A stretch of DNA of 64,000 nt. Source: Phycomyces blakesleeanus NRRL 1555(-). Its lineage: Eukaryota; Mucoromycota; Mucoromycetes; Mucorales; Phycomycetaceae. Location: positions 607,378 to 671,377 of the forward strand of contig NW_017265160.1 in assembly GCF_001638985.1 (NCBI RefSeq). Reading direction: 5' to 3'. Shown here piece after piece: positions 1-12,217 of the stretch. Below the pieces are notes generated by a model, which was not told the origin of the DNA, did not search any database, and saw only the letters and a program-made list of their open reading frames with translations. Each line of letters begins with the position of its first letter. Position 1 is the first letter of the stretch. The position numbers and the translations under genes are program-made.

Positions 1-570
1 TCATACAATGGTCCAATGAGTTCTTTTACCAGACAACAAAGAATACGTGAGATGGAAGCTGAAGAAGTCGATGATGATGACAGGGAAATGATGATTGTTG
101 CTCCTGGTACTGCAGAAGATGTAAATTGGCAAGTTCGGTCGTTTGTAAATGAAAATACAGCATATGTCGTTCAGGTTGCAGAGCCAAACTTGATTATTTC
201 GTGCACCTGCTTTGATTATCAGCAAAGATATAAACCTTGTAAGCATATGTATTTGCTTAAAATGCATACAAACCGATCTCTCTACTTCTCTCCACCTTCT
301 GTCACAAGTACAAACGTAATACAGCCAGTCTCTACCTCTGAAACAGCTACAATCACACCAACTATCAGTCGTACATCTGCTTTTATACAGCAATGTATTG
401 ACATCAATCAAACACTTCGGTATGCAAACCAAGATCTACTGACTATGCAACAGTATATGACTGAAGATGATGGTCAGACTTTGTTTGATGCATATCAACG
501 CTCTCTACAAGTCTTTCAGTCTATAAAAAACAAATATGAAGTTCATCGCAGATCTCATACACAAGAATAA
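1..570 (+). CDS. C-terminal part of a MULE-type transposase with SWIM zinc finger (truncated by window edge)
   Basis: The frame is open from base 1 (before the first Met at 16) to the stop at 568-570, so the protein very likely starts outside the window. The visible part is at least 184 aa. Around residues 62-78 it has the SWIM pattern C-x-C-x(n)-C-x-H (CTCFDYQQRYKPCKH, followed by MYLL), preceded by an acidic stretch. In fungi and plants this arrangement sits at the C-terminus of Mutator-like transposases, where the SWIM finger is thought to bind DNA. The tail beyond the finger is Ser/Thr-rich and then predicted helical. A host SWIM-domain protein is possible, but a second MULE remnant lies at 36.9-38.1 kb. 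Whether the full gene is intact cannot be seen. Confidence 0.6.
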   Translation, partial: SYNGPMSSFTRQQRIREMEAEEVDDDDREMMIVAPGTAEDVNWQVRSFVNENTAYVVQVAEPNLIISCTCFDYQQRYKPCKHMYLLKMHTNRSLYFSPPSVTSTNVIQPVSTSETATITPTISRTSAFIQQCIDINQTLRYANQDLLTMQQYMTEDDGQTLFDAYQRSLQVFQSIKNKYEVHRRSHTQE

Positions 571-1740
571 AATTATAACTATCTAGCTTTTTTCTCAAAG
601 AAATGTTTTGTAAATTGAAACAACTTTCAAAACGACTTAGTAAATTATCCCATTTTTTATTTTCTGGTAGTTGTATTTTTTGTCTTATTTTCTGGTAGAT
701 AAGCCTCAATTTCGGCTAATACTTTACCATCTACCAGAAAATATAGACGTTCCTAAGTCGAAGTATAAGCTTAATCGACTGTTAACAAGCTCTCTAATCT
801 AAAAATTATACTTGATATAAAGTACGCATATGAATATTTTTCCGCAGCACATAACTTGGCTGCTTAATAAACAACAACTTTTGCTTGTTAGTAACACACA
901 CAGCACACACTAAATATGGTGACATCAACATTGAGCATTATCTCAATAGTTGAGTATGTTTCCGTATTGTAATAACTTGAGACCAATTAAGTCTTCTACC
1001 TTCCAGATAAATATATCACCAAATATTTCGTAGTTTATTATTGACAATAAAGAATTCCAAATACATAATAAGATGCAAAGTCAACTATTTATTTCAATGG
1101 CCAATTGATAGTAATGTTCGCATATGAAGTGTCCAAATGCAAACTTCAAAATTCAACTGATAAGTGTACAATCGGCAAAGAGTATCTACAGCAGTTTCTA
1201 CAAAAGATTCTACATACCCAGAAAACGGACTTGAGATCTTAATTTCTTGAATGGCAACGTTGGTGAAACGAAGACAGAAGATGTGATGGCCACCTACCAT
1301 AATTCAATTTGGAAGGAATACCTTTAAGGTTTCTTTAGATAAAAGAATGCTTTCAAAAATATGTTTTATTATATACATATATATATTAAGTCAATAAGTT
1401 GAATCTGATTATCTTTCCCTCCTCCTGCCACCAATAATTAGCTCGCCAAAAGCTTGATGCTTACAAGAAAGGTATAAAGGAGAAGAATATAGTAGAAAGC
1501 TTTATTTATGATATTCTGAGAATAAAAGCGCGGCTAGGAAGCCTATAACCACATTCTATGTCTTCGTTTCACCAACACTAACACTTTTATCGATTGATTT
1601 TTCTTGTCATATTTGCTTAAAAACAAAAATTAAATATCACCAGTACTTACCTGATTTTATATTTGTATGCATTTGTCAGGAAGTTCATGTTTGTATGTTT
1701 CAATTTACAAACCCCAATTGTGCTGCTCATAAATCTTTGT
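571..1740. other. Gene-free AT-rich stretch with a 25-bp inverted repeat
   Basis: No convincing gene. Imperfect inverted arms lie at 1261-1285 and 1550-1574 (core TGGTGAAACGAAGACA). A minus-strand open frame at 1094-1300 (68 codons) overlaps the left arm but resembles nothing I know. Confidence 0.4.
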
Positions 1741-1749
1741 CCGTGTGTT

Positions 1750-2080
1750 TTTTTTTTGATGGATAGAAAACCAGCCTTTTTCAACAAAAGATTGCATTTG
1801 CCTCTCATAAAGTTATAAACAGTATTGCGTGAAACTTTGAGATCATCGAATCATTTCAATAAATGTCCGGCTACTTCAATGACAGTAGCAGACGGATCAT
1901 CATCAATGAAAATTGACAGTTGTCCTTTTATGCTCTTCGGTTAGAATACACTTACGACCTACTCTACTATAACTCCCAAAGATGTTGTGAGGGAATATGC
2001 TATATTGCCTAGCAAATCTTTGTGCTGTTCAAATATATATACCCAATTGATTCGCTGCAGTTGATGGACTCCTAAAAATT
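1750..2080 (-). pseudogene. Decayed N-terminal (HTH) part of a Tc1/mariner-like transposase
   Basis: Read on the minus strand, conceptual segments in shifting frames show the usual layout of the DNA-binding half of fungal Tc1-like DDE transposases: AANQLGI, then TAQRFARQYS, then GRKCILTEEHKR, then (after a +1 shift near 1910-1925) DDDPSATVIEVAGHLLK, then DLKVSRNTVYNFM and CNLLLKKAGF. These correspond to two helix-turn-helix units with the LTEEHK linker. There are stops and at least one frameshift, and no DDE catalytic half follows, so this is a dead 5' fragment. Family assignment is from recalled motif style, not a search. Confidence 0.65.
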
Positions 2081-3026
2081 TCAATATTCAAATCGAAAAA
2101 TCTAGCCTTATCCTAGACTGTATAGCGAACATAATCTTTTTTTTTTTGCTTTTGCTTCCTTCATGCGGATGTTTTCATCTTTTGACTAGTCTACCAGCAA
2201 TTGGAAAATAAGAGAAATCTCGTCAAAGGCTGTGTTTTTCATATAATCAATGTGAGTAGTAATAGTTTCAACAATAAACTCTTCCTGATCAACGGCATTT
2301 CCATGCCCATATTCATATAAAAATTTGTACTCATGTTAAATTGTAAAGTTTGAAAAACAAAACAAAACAAAAAACATACTCGCTTTCTCTTTTATATCTA
2401 TATTTTCTCGCTTGCCAAGAACGACATGGTTTTGAAGTAAATGGCTTGGTATCTAAAAATACAACTCCAATTTCTGAAAATACAAAATTGATTTTGATTG
2501 GCTGTAACATTGGTTGTTGGAATCACTGTACATGTATTTTTATGTGTGTGTGTATGTGCGTGTATGCGTATAAGCGTGCGATTTCTCCACAAAACTATCT
2601 ATATATAATGTGTCATGGCAACACTACATTGGTATAAATATATATAAGTATAGATTAATATACCTCAGGCTGATTTAGTGGGTTGCTAGGATACAAAATA
2701 AGAATAAGAATATTATGTTGATTGACATCACACAACTCTATTAAATGCAAGCTTATTTTTGTACATTTGCTTGCAATAAACAATAAGCAAAAAAAAACTT
2801 ATTGTTACCATGGTAACACTATACAGTCTTGATTAAAGGCACACACAAAAAAGAAAAAAAAGAAAAAAAAGAAGTTCTCTGTTTTCCTCAAATAGGCAGG
2901 TCGTACATCTTCTAGATCATGTGCATCACAGTAAACAAACCCCTCCTTTCTTTGACCTAAACCCCGCATCTCTCTCTTTTTTTTTCTGCAAATGAGCCCT
3001 GGAGACACCAATCGTCTTGCCAATCC

Positions 3027-5502
3027 ATGACATCTCCAACCACTCAATACAATCCCTACACCCCGGACCAGTCCGATAACAATAAACGAAAAAAGGCATC
3101 TCGAGCCTGCTTCCATTGCCAAAAGGTAGACCTCATTTTACAGTCAATCGTATTCATCTATCTCTCTTTATATATTTTTATATATATGTAAATATATTAT
3201 ATGTATAAATATTTATTTTTCTTAGGCACATCTTACTTGCGACGACTGTAAGTGTATTCTGACAGAATTATTCTTCTACTAAGCTTGTGTAGCTCGTCCT
3301 TGCCAGCGTTGTATTAAGCGTGATCTTGCGGCCACTTGCACAGACGCTGCCCGTAAGAAAGCAAAATATCTTCAAGACCTTACCCCTCAAGACAGTAAGT
3401 GTTTTTGTTTTATAAGAAAAACTTGGAAATGCCATGAGTATTTATTCTGATGTGTTTATTGATAGACTATAGTCGCCTCAGTTATCCAGAAATGCCTGAC
3501 GCCCTGAACAGTAAGAAAACCAAGCGAATGATCAAAAAGAGAAAGAGAAAAGAAATATGATCGATCAAGTCAAGATAGAAAATTATTGACAACTACAAAA
3601 AAAAGACCAGTGATTTAATCACGTCGCGTTGTGTTTCTAACTACTTATATTAAACATTGTCACCATTGTTAACATTATATAAATATATAAATATATTATG
3701 AATTTAGACAACCATTTTGTGGACACGAGTGATCTATTTAATTTCACAATGGGTGACCTTGATTTTGGCTCAGAAACTGCTGGATTAGAGTATGGATTTA
3801 TTGGTAATATGTTGCAGACACCATTGGATCTTCAGGGCACACTGGAAGACATGAATTCTACACACCACCAGAACCAAAACCAGAATCAAAACCAGAATCT
3901 AAATCAGAACCACTCCCAGCAACAACAGCACCAAAATTTCACTGCCTTTAATTCAACCTCAATCCCTACTGCGACCAACTCACCCATGACAAATAACTTT
4001 CCATTGCGGACTTCTTTTGGCCAACCTGTCCAATCTCCTACCCCACCCCCAGTATCTCTACCAGTAACTACCAAAAAGCCCTCCTTGATTGAATACAACT
4101 CTCCCTCTACATCGACACCAATATCATCATCAACATCGGTATCAGCGCCAGTATCGGCATCTGCATCTGCACTAGCACTATCACTAGCCCCAGGCCCAGG
4201 CCCAGGTCCAGGTCCAGGTCCAGGTCCAGGTCCAACATTAGTATCATCAGTATCAGCGGCAGCATCAGTATCAGGACCTTTATCATCAACCCCATTAACT
4301 ACGCCAGTATCAACCGTGTCCGCTACCCAGCGTGTACTGACAGGAAATCGGAGGAGAAATATAACAGCCGAAGAAGCCTATCAGAGTGTGCAGAGACCAT
4401 TTAATTATGCAAAAGGGTTTCACTACCTGATTCAATATGTGAGAGACAGGTACAAGCACTACAATATAGTTTTGACAATAAAGATCATGGTTATAAAATA
4501 TGACTGTTATTTTTTGGTATTAGAATGGGTCAGGATGATCTGATGCGGATCAGTCGGGCGCTGGCGCTTTTTAGACCGTCGTTTCTTGCGTTGATCATGA
4601 ATCTGACTGAAGAAGATTTGATATTCATGGAAAAGTGTTTGCAGCGTACTTTACTGGTAAAGAGCAATAAAGATAAAAAGAGCAATTCGAGCAATGGTTC
4701 TAGTAATAAAGATAATAAAGAGCATCAATGTTTTTAAGAGTATAAAATTATCTAAAAATGCCTATATCCAATATCCATAACCACATTCACATTCACATTC
4801 ATATATACATGTTTCTATGCTTCTATGTATATGTATGTATGTATGTATGTATATGTCTTATTTTTCTGCTTTAGGAATATGAAAAACTGATCAGTTTCTC
4901 TGGTACACCTACAGTAGTCTGGCGAAGGACCGGAGAAGTATGTTTGGTTGGTAAAGAGTTTTCTCTCCTGACTCAGTGGTCCAAGGATATGCTTATGCAT
5001 CGAAAAACGTACATCTATGAGGTAGATCATTTTACAAGCCAAAAAGAATAATATATATATATATATAAAGTAACCTATTTTTTTTATATTAACAATATCT
5101 ATATAAAATAACGCTGATTGCGTAGTTGATGGATAATCAGTCTGCAGTAGAATACTGGGAAAAATTCGCCACTCATGCGTTTGACAACACAGACAAGTCA
5201 TGCATTTATTCTTGCATCTTACGGACGCCTCATCAAAAGGCCGTCCCATGCACCTTTTGTTTTACGATTAAAAGAGACATCTTTGATCTACCGAGTGTGA
5301 TTGTTGGGAATGTAAGCTTCTTTTTCTTCTTTGGCTGTTGGAGTACTGAATATATGTTTCAAAATAATGACTATAATGATAATAAGTAACATTTACCTAT
5401 TTATTACTACTATTAATATTATTAATATTATTATGTATTTATTTATTTATTCATTTTCTGTTGGTTTGTTTCAATTTACAGTTTCTTCCTATCCTTGGTT
5501 AA
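3027..5502 (+). CDS. ERT1/AcuK-like Zn2Cys6 transcription factor with PAS-like C-terminus (gluconeogenesis regulator family)
   Basis: Nine exons with continuous phase: 3027-3125, 3226-3247, 3293-3394, 3466-3510, 3708-4449, 4524-4656, 4875-5021, 5126-5311, 5482-5502 (498 aa). The N-terminus carries a Zn2Cys6 cluster starting at Cys28 with spacing C-x2-C-x6-C-x5-C-x2-C-x8-C, followed by RKKAKYLQD, the hallmark of the ERT1/AcuK/Rds2 branch. The middle is low complexity (Q/N, S/P and a Pro-Gly run at 4191-4235). The C-terminal third (FRPSFLAL, FMEKCLQRTLL, SFSGTPTVVWRRTGEV, VGKEFSLLTQWS, FCFTIKRDIFD, FLPILG) matches the conserved PAS-like domain of that family. Characterised members activate gluconeogenic genes in the nucleus; that role here is inferred. 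A 22-nt exon splits the zinc cluster and the last exon is only 21 nt. Confidence 0.88.
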
Positions 5503-6617
5503 ATGCCTTTAGCCAACTTTATCAGCTCAGTTTAAATAGGCACATATTTGTGAGAGAAGTAGAGATAGAGATAGAGTGTGGAGTCTGGTGTTTGGGAAAT
5601 CTGCGTGTATCTATCTGGTAGTCAAGGTTGATCCTTTATATGTATATCTTTCTCTCTCTCTTTCTCTCTCCATATATAAATATTTCATCCCTCAATTAAA
5701 TAAATGATATATATATATATTGCATGCAACGTAACGTTAAGGCAATAAAAATAAAGCCATCCGGGATTAAAGTAAAAACCCAACTCTTTTAAAAGTGACC
5801 TTTAGACTTTGAATTATTTGATTCCATCACATTATAAGAACTGCATTATGCACACAAGCATAATACTTACAGGAGTACATAAACATGAGAGTGAGGTTAC
5901 TGCAGTTCTCTTTTGAAAGTTTCAATATTAACCCAATTATCCCAATTATCCCAATTATCTTTATATCTTAATTATACCAATAGTAAGCGCAGCAAAAACC
6001 AAAACCAATAATAATAATAACAACAAGAAAATAAATATCACTACTGCTACTGCTACTGCTACTGATACTATATTGATAGTAATGGTAGAATTAATATACA
6101 TATGGGAAAAAGAGAAGAAAAAGTCATTGGCTGAATTCTGTCCGATTGTCTAATTCGTAGACAATGTATTGGTGTGTGTATTTTTTATAATCTATATAAT
6201 TTACAGTGTATAGTTTATTAGTATTGGTGTTGATATTAGCATGATAGATGTGTTTATTTTGTATTTTGTAGTTTGTAGTTTGTGCTGCAGGGTAACAAAG
6301 TATGTAAAAAATAAAAATAAAATAAAGCAAGAAAGGTCCTTTTATGGCTTGGTAGAGTACTACAAACCAACCTGCTATTTATTTTAACTAAACGCACATT
6401 GGACTTGGCGGTTCAGACGATGATGACCGTGTTATGCTTCTCATAATGATGATTATGATGACAACGATAAAAAGGCAATATATATATACATATATAATTC
6501 AAATTAAATCATATACGCACTACAAATACTATAGATACAAATCTCACATAGATCACTGATTGCTTCTTGAGAATTAACGGTAGTAAGGTAAACAAGTATA
6601 TAAACCAATTAAAAACA

Positions 6618-6648
<31 letters not shown>

Positions 6649-6920
6649 CAACTGTAATTGTAATTGTGATTGTGATTGTGATATAGCTACTAATTTATGT
6701 AGTTTGATTTGTCTGTTGCCTTGTAACTTGCTGTATTTCTCTCTTATGTATACATATATACATATATATTGGTTACTTTTTGTATATACCTATTTATCTT
6801 TCTTTTCTTTTCTTTTTTTTTTTTTACCCCTGCTTTCCCTGTGGGGGGTGGCGATGGTTGGTTTGCTTATATAACCAAGAGGGAATCTCTTGTTTGGTTT
6901 GTGGTTCTTCTCTCTGTACT
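5503..6920. other. Intergenic, AT-rich, microsatellites
   Basis: Contains TA runs (near 5708-5720 and 6622-6648), GCTACT repeats near 6043-6062 and a pyrimidine tract at 6800-6825 just upstream of the next gene. No coding sequence recognised. Confidence 0.5.
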
Positions 6921-7483
6921 ATGTGGCCAATTTACCGTCTTCTCCTTGTCATGCTGGCTACCACGGCTCTGAGCCACTGTAGACCGGTGTTAATGGCTGA
7001 TAAAGAGCTGGCCGTAAGATCTGACGATGACGGTTTCTTTAAAGGATACGGCACATTCTTCCACCCAGCTTCTGAGGGAGGTCCTCTTGGATCGTGTGGG
7101 CCATGGGAAGATGATGATAGTCCGATTGTTGCATTGGTAAGATTAACAAATTATCCTTGATATCAATATTTAACAAACCAAACAAAATAGAACTTGGATC
7201 AATACGGCAATGAAAATGGCAAGAGTGAATGGTGCTTTAAGAAAGTATTGATTACATACAAAGGAAGATCAACCGTGGCCACCATTACGGATGCCTGTCC
7301 TGGTTGCAGTTACAGTAAGAATCAGTATATTAAGACATATATAGATGAGAATACAAGACTAAAATTTCTACAATAGATTCGCTTGATCTCACTCCTTCAG
7401 TCTTTGCAGAATTAGAAGACTTTAAAGTGGGGGTGATTGATATTGTATGGTGTGTCCTAGGCGAAGACGACTGTGACGAGTAG
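6921..7483 (+). CDS. Small secreted double-psi beta-barrel (RlpA/expansin-like) protein
   Basis: Three exons, 6921-7136, 7191-7314 and 7377-7483, in phase, giving 148 aa. The start (MWPIYRLLLVMLATTAL) is a good signal peptide. The mature part has the conserved features of RlpA-like/barwin-type double-psi beta barrels: GYGTFFHP near the N-terminus, GSCGPWEDDDSPIVAL, then VTI-type TVATITDACPGC in the centre and DLTPSVFAEL followed by GVIDIVWCVL at the end. Such proteins in fungi are extracellular; some bind cell-wall polysaccharide and some inhibit proteases. The ligand cannot be told from sequence. The C-terminus ends in an acidic Asp/Glu/Cys tail. Confidence 0.82.
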
Positions 7484-8208
7484 ATCTATCCACTCAGTAA
7501 TATATATATATAGATACACCACTCCTTCCTCCTTCCTCCTACTATCTCTCCTCCTCATAATTACAATCATCATCATCATCATCAAAATCATAATCATCAA
7601 CATCAAAATCATGTTCTTCCTCTTCCTCTTCCTCTTCTTCTTCTTCTTACTATTATTATTATTTGTTTTCAATTTACTCATATTCTTCCTCGTTGCTAGT
7701 ATCATTATCATTATCATTATTACTTACTTACTTACTTATATATATATATATATATATATTTCTATCTTTTATTTGCTTTCTTTTACAAATGTCTTCATTA
7801 CCTTATTTACGCACAATATCTCTTTCTCAAATCAAAGTAAATTACATATGTGCAAGTACAATTATATATCTATATATCTACATTTACTACAACCAATCAT
7901 TTAATTTTTGCAACAAGGATTTTTCTTTATTTAAGAAAAATTCTTTTAAAATATACATATCAATATCAATATCAATATCAATATCAATCTCCATGTACAC
8001 ACACACACACACACACACAAAATCTATATAAAAAATATTGTTTTTTTTTATTATGAGAAAGTAATATTCCGATCCGACCCTGTGTCTCAGCAGGACAATG
8101 GAAGCTGTTTATTTAAAACACACAAGGCAAGATGTGTGCATAATAAGAACACCAAGGCACACATACATATACATATACATGTACATACATACATAGAGGG
8201 GGAGGAAT

Positions 8209-8239
<31 letters not shown>

Positions 8240-8804
8240 AAAAAGTAAGGCCACTTTTTTTCACCTATTACAACGGCAGACATCCCGCTTAGATCCTAAA
8301 AAAAAAAGGGTCAAGGATAGCCAATAGAATAGGTGAATAATAATCGAATGATTCCTATATTGCATTTACTTTTCATTCATTCATTTCTTGATTGCTTGAC
8401 TGATTCATTGATTGATTGATTGATACTGTATTATACTATACTATTATAATCATTATCATCTTTTCATTATTTTCAACATTTTTATAATGCAAAATCCCCA
8501 AAGAAATATATACACAAAAAATTCATTCCAGTCAGCTTCTTGTAAGAAAATAATATCCATGTGGCAAAACGTGCTTTGATGTACATTACAGTCCGGGTGT
8601 TTGACATGGCGTGAGTAAAAAAAAACAAATCCAAAAAAAACCACATATTTAAATAAGCTGATTACCTCCCCTTCCTTCCTTCTTTCCAATTTTTTTTTTA
8701 AAAAACAACATCTATCTCTATTACTACTATAACATCAAACTCAACAGCTTTTACAGTCTTATTCTTTCTTCTTCTCAACTACTTTGTATTACATATCATC
8801 AATC
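7484..8804. other. Intergenic with dense simple repeats
   Basis: Pyrimidine-rich and CAT/TTC runs (7520-7660), TA runs (7738-7758), ATCAAT and CA repeats (7958-8018), GA repeats (8206-8234), GATT repeats (8395-8422). Apparent ORFs here are translations of repeats. No gene recognised. Confidence 0.5.
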
Positions 8805-10023
8805 ATGGAATCGTCTACACCTGTCCTTTGGCCCACTCCCCGCCACATGGTCTCAAGCTCTTCCACCATGGCCGCCCTCTCTCCACGTTATATCGATCAA
8901 TGCGTAAAGTCTAATCCACGCCAGCTTATCAAGGTGGACATCCTAGGAGACACAGTTGAACTACCAGTCTATGCTCTTCGGAGACGCAATGCTCTTGTAC
9001 ATATCTAAAACATACTCATTCAACAACAACAACAAACAAACAAAAAGGATACTGGATTCTTTATACATAGATACACACACATATACGCTCAATTTACATA
9101 CATACACAAACAGTTACATTTTATATACATTTTATTTTATTTGCTTTACTCTGTACATATCCTTCTTTGTTCTTCTTGTCTACTACTAATATCAATAGTA
9201 ATCCAAAAATAAAATAAAATAAAATATCTAATTTAATTTAATTTAATACATGAATAAAAGAACATCATCATCATCATCATTATCATCAGAAAGAGTTCTC
9301 CCACAACTATTATTACTACTATTTCAAAAAACACTAAAGAAGTATAATTTTGATTAAAGATATTTGCATCATGTAGAGTAATCCAATCTAATCAAAACTC
9401 AAAGAAAATATATATATTCACATCAAAATAAAGTAGAAGAAGTGTAAAGCCTTTGGTGATCAAGATAAAGATAAAGATAAAGATAAAGAGTCTATATGCG
9501 TGTATGTATGGTGTATATATAAAATATAAACTATTGATTTATTTTGATTAAGCACTTATGATTTGAAATGCATGCATATTAAGGGTGGACAATCTGTAGT
9601 CTGTAGGCTGTAGTAGTCTATAGTATGAGTAATTCTTCTTTCTTTATTGTATGTATATTGATTGAACAATCTCAATGATGGCAAATTTGTAGCCTAAATC
9701 ACATGACTTTAATGCGCACCTTTCTCTTGTTTTGTCCACACACACACACACACAAAACACAAAACAATAGATTATATCACTTTAAACATCCTTTTGTAAT
9801 TTAAACTAATCTTGTTCTACAATTCAATTGCTTGATTACATTTTCCTTTTATATATATATATATATCTTTCTTTATTCTTTTACCTTTGAATCATATATA
9901 ACAAAAAGTGAATCTAACCTGGAAATGTCATCTAATGCAAGTTAACCAAAGAATAATACAATATAATAGAAAAGAAGAGAGAAAGCAACTAAAATAAAAT
10001 TCCATCAAATTTACTTATTAACT

Positions 10024-10062
<39 letters not shown>

Positions 10063-11363
10063 ATGTATATGTGTTTGGTACATAGGTCAGTTCTCAACCA
10101 CTCAATGAAAAAGCTCCTGAATTCATACCTCGGTTTGATCCAAATACACCGGCATTTGATCCCTTTGAACAGACAGCTGATGAGCACTGGCTGTCATACT
10201 CTTGGAAATCCGATTCTTCAGACCCAATCAAGAGTATTTGGAAGCAAGAAGATCAATGGTCTGAGAACGACAGCGAGTTTGACCCTACGTTGCAATACTA
10301 CCACGGCGCACTGTTAGATAACGACACCATCCAGGACATGCACCTACTACAGCTCTCTGTCACAAATCCATCCTTTGAAGAGACCCAAGCAGAGAATGTG
10401 GGTGAAGACATGTCTGCGCTCCAGATGCTGCAGTCAATCTTCACAGACCAGACTCCGGATGAGCTACAGTCGATCCTTGCTGCTCACGATTATGACATGG
10501 ACAGAGCTGTCGAGAGTTTGCTGGGTACGCCCAACCCTGAGCCTTTGGTTGATTCGACAAGTACACCCACACCCAACAAAAGGCAAGTGTGTCGTCACTT
10601 TTTGGCAGGTGAGTGCTACCGTAAGGACTGTCGATTTGCCCATGATCTACAAGTCAAGGTGTGCAAGTTTTGGTAAGGATGTGTAATCTATCTAGACTTT
10701 ATTATTATTATCATAATTCTTTTTCTATTCTGTATAGTGTAAATAATAGTATTGTAGAACTGTTTTTAGAGTATATGAATAAAGAATATATACTACTGCT
10801 ACTACTACTATTATAATAATAATTATTATAGAAAAATGACCTGTAAATATATCCGAATATATACACATGTATATACATATTCTTAAAATGTATAATATTA
10901 TATGACATGGTATAATAATTAATGATGTGGGTTGTGTTGTATGGTGTGTATGCTGTGTAGGTTGCAGGGATCTTGTTTCAAGGGAGATTTATGTGAATTC
11001 TCGCATAATTTTGATGTTCAGCAGATGGCTCTCAAAAAGACAGTTGATGAACCAACCAAGGCAAGAGCTGGGGAGGAGGAGGATATTGTCAGATTCGATG
11101 AAAAAGACTATCCGACTCTTGCCGGGGTATCAAGCAAAGTAAAAAGCTCGTCAAAGCAAGAAAGGCAAAAAGTACCCGAGGCTGTATCAGAAGCAGCAGC
11201 AGCAGCAGCAGGATCATCGGAGGAGTTTCCTTCATTGGCAAAGGCAGCCAAGATGTCGATGCATCCAACAGCAACAAGAACAAGAACACCAACCAAGAAA
11301 GCTCCGATCAACTTTGCAGCTGCAGCCAAGAAAAAACCTACACAACAACAACAACAATATAAT

Positions 11364-11402
<39 letters not shown>

Positions 11403-12217
11403 CAGCATAATCAGCATAATCAAAGTCAAAAGGGTCTATTATCATCATCGTCGTCGTCGTCATCTGTTCAGTCCCGACTGGCAACTAATGCACAAAGCAG
11501 ACTTCAGAAATTGAAACAGCCTGTAAGAATCCCATGGTTTGAAACCGGAAGCGCCCTGAATAGCCAATACATTCAACAGGTAAATTATATAAATATATAT
11601 ATACATATAATTATAGACTTTTATGCATTTAATAGCAAGAACAGAAAAGAAAGAAAGATAGAAAGAAAAGGCGTTATTACTAATACTATTATTAACTTTA
11701 TTTAATGCAATGAAATGAAATAATTTATATGTCTTTTCATGTTATATCAATTTAGAGAGAAAAGGCGATCGAGTATGGAATGCTTCGTAATAGATTCTTT
11801 AATCGCGCGACCGAGTTCTACCTCAAGGGAGATGGAGCCAGAGCAAAGGCTTATTCTCAAGAGGCAAAAAATTACAATCGGTTGATGCAGGAGATGCACT
11901 CAGAGGCGAGTCGACGTATATTTGAGCAGCGCAACCAACATGAGACGTTTATTGATCTCCATGGGCTTCATGTGGATGAGGCTGTTGAGATTGTGCACGA
12001 ACGACTGGAGCGGTTACGAGGATATGAGGGCGTTGTCTATATTGTCACCGGCACAGGCCATCATTCGGGATCCAATGGTGGGACAAGAAGAGAGGGCAAA
12101 CTGAGACCGAATATCGAAGCTTACCTGAGGCAGCAGAATTGTCGGTTCGCCGAGACAAGCGTCATGGGAGATTCTAAAGGTGGAATTTTTGCTGTCGATC
12201 TATTGACTTTATTATAA
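8805..12217 (+). CDS. PAM2-CUE-CCCH-SMR domain protein (probable mRNA surveillance/ribosome-associated factor)
   Basis: Four exons in continuous phase: 8805-8996, 10086-10672, 10961-11579, 11756-12217 (619 aa). After a conserved-looking N-terminal exon comes a PAM2-type motif, LNEKAPEFIP (residues about 70-79), which in other proteins binds the MLLE domain of poly(A)-binding protein. A CUE domain follows (MSALQMLQSIF to AVESLL, about 170-210), then two CCCH fingers (about 231-275; the second is split by an intron at CKF|W), an Ala/Gln/Asn low-complexity linker with an AAT-repeat-encoded Asn run, a DUF1771 helix region (about 467-525) and a C-terminal Smr domain with DLHGLHVDEAV and TGTGHHS. 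CUE plus Smr recalls yeast Cue2 and human N4BP2; PAM2 plus CUE plus Smr recalls plant CID5-7. The 1.1-kb first intron is the weakest join: exon 1 is assigned because the PAM2 frame has no upstream Met in exon 2. Confidence 0.82.

Noticed and set aside
7473..8056. Long Ile/Tyr/Leu-rich ORFs
   Set aside because: Produced by TA, CAT and pyrimidine repeats between two genes.
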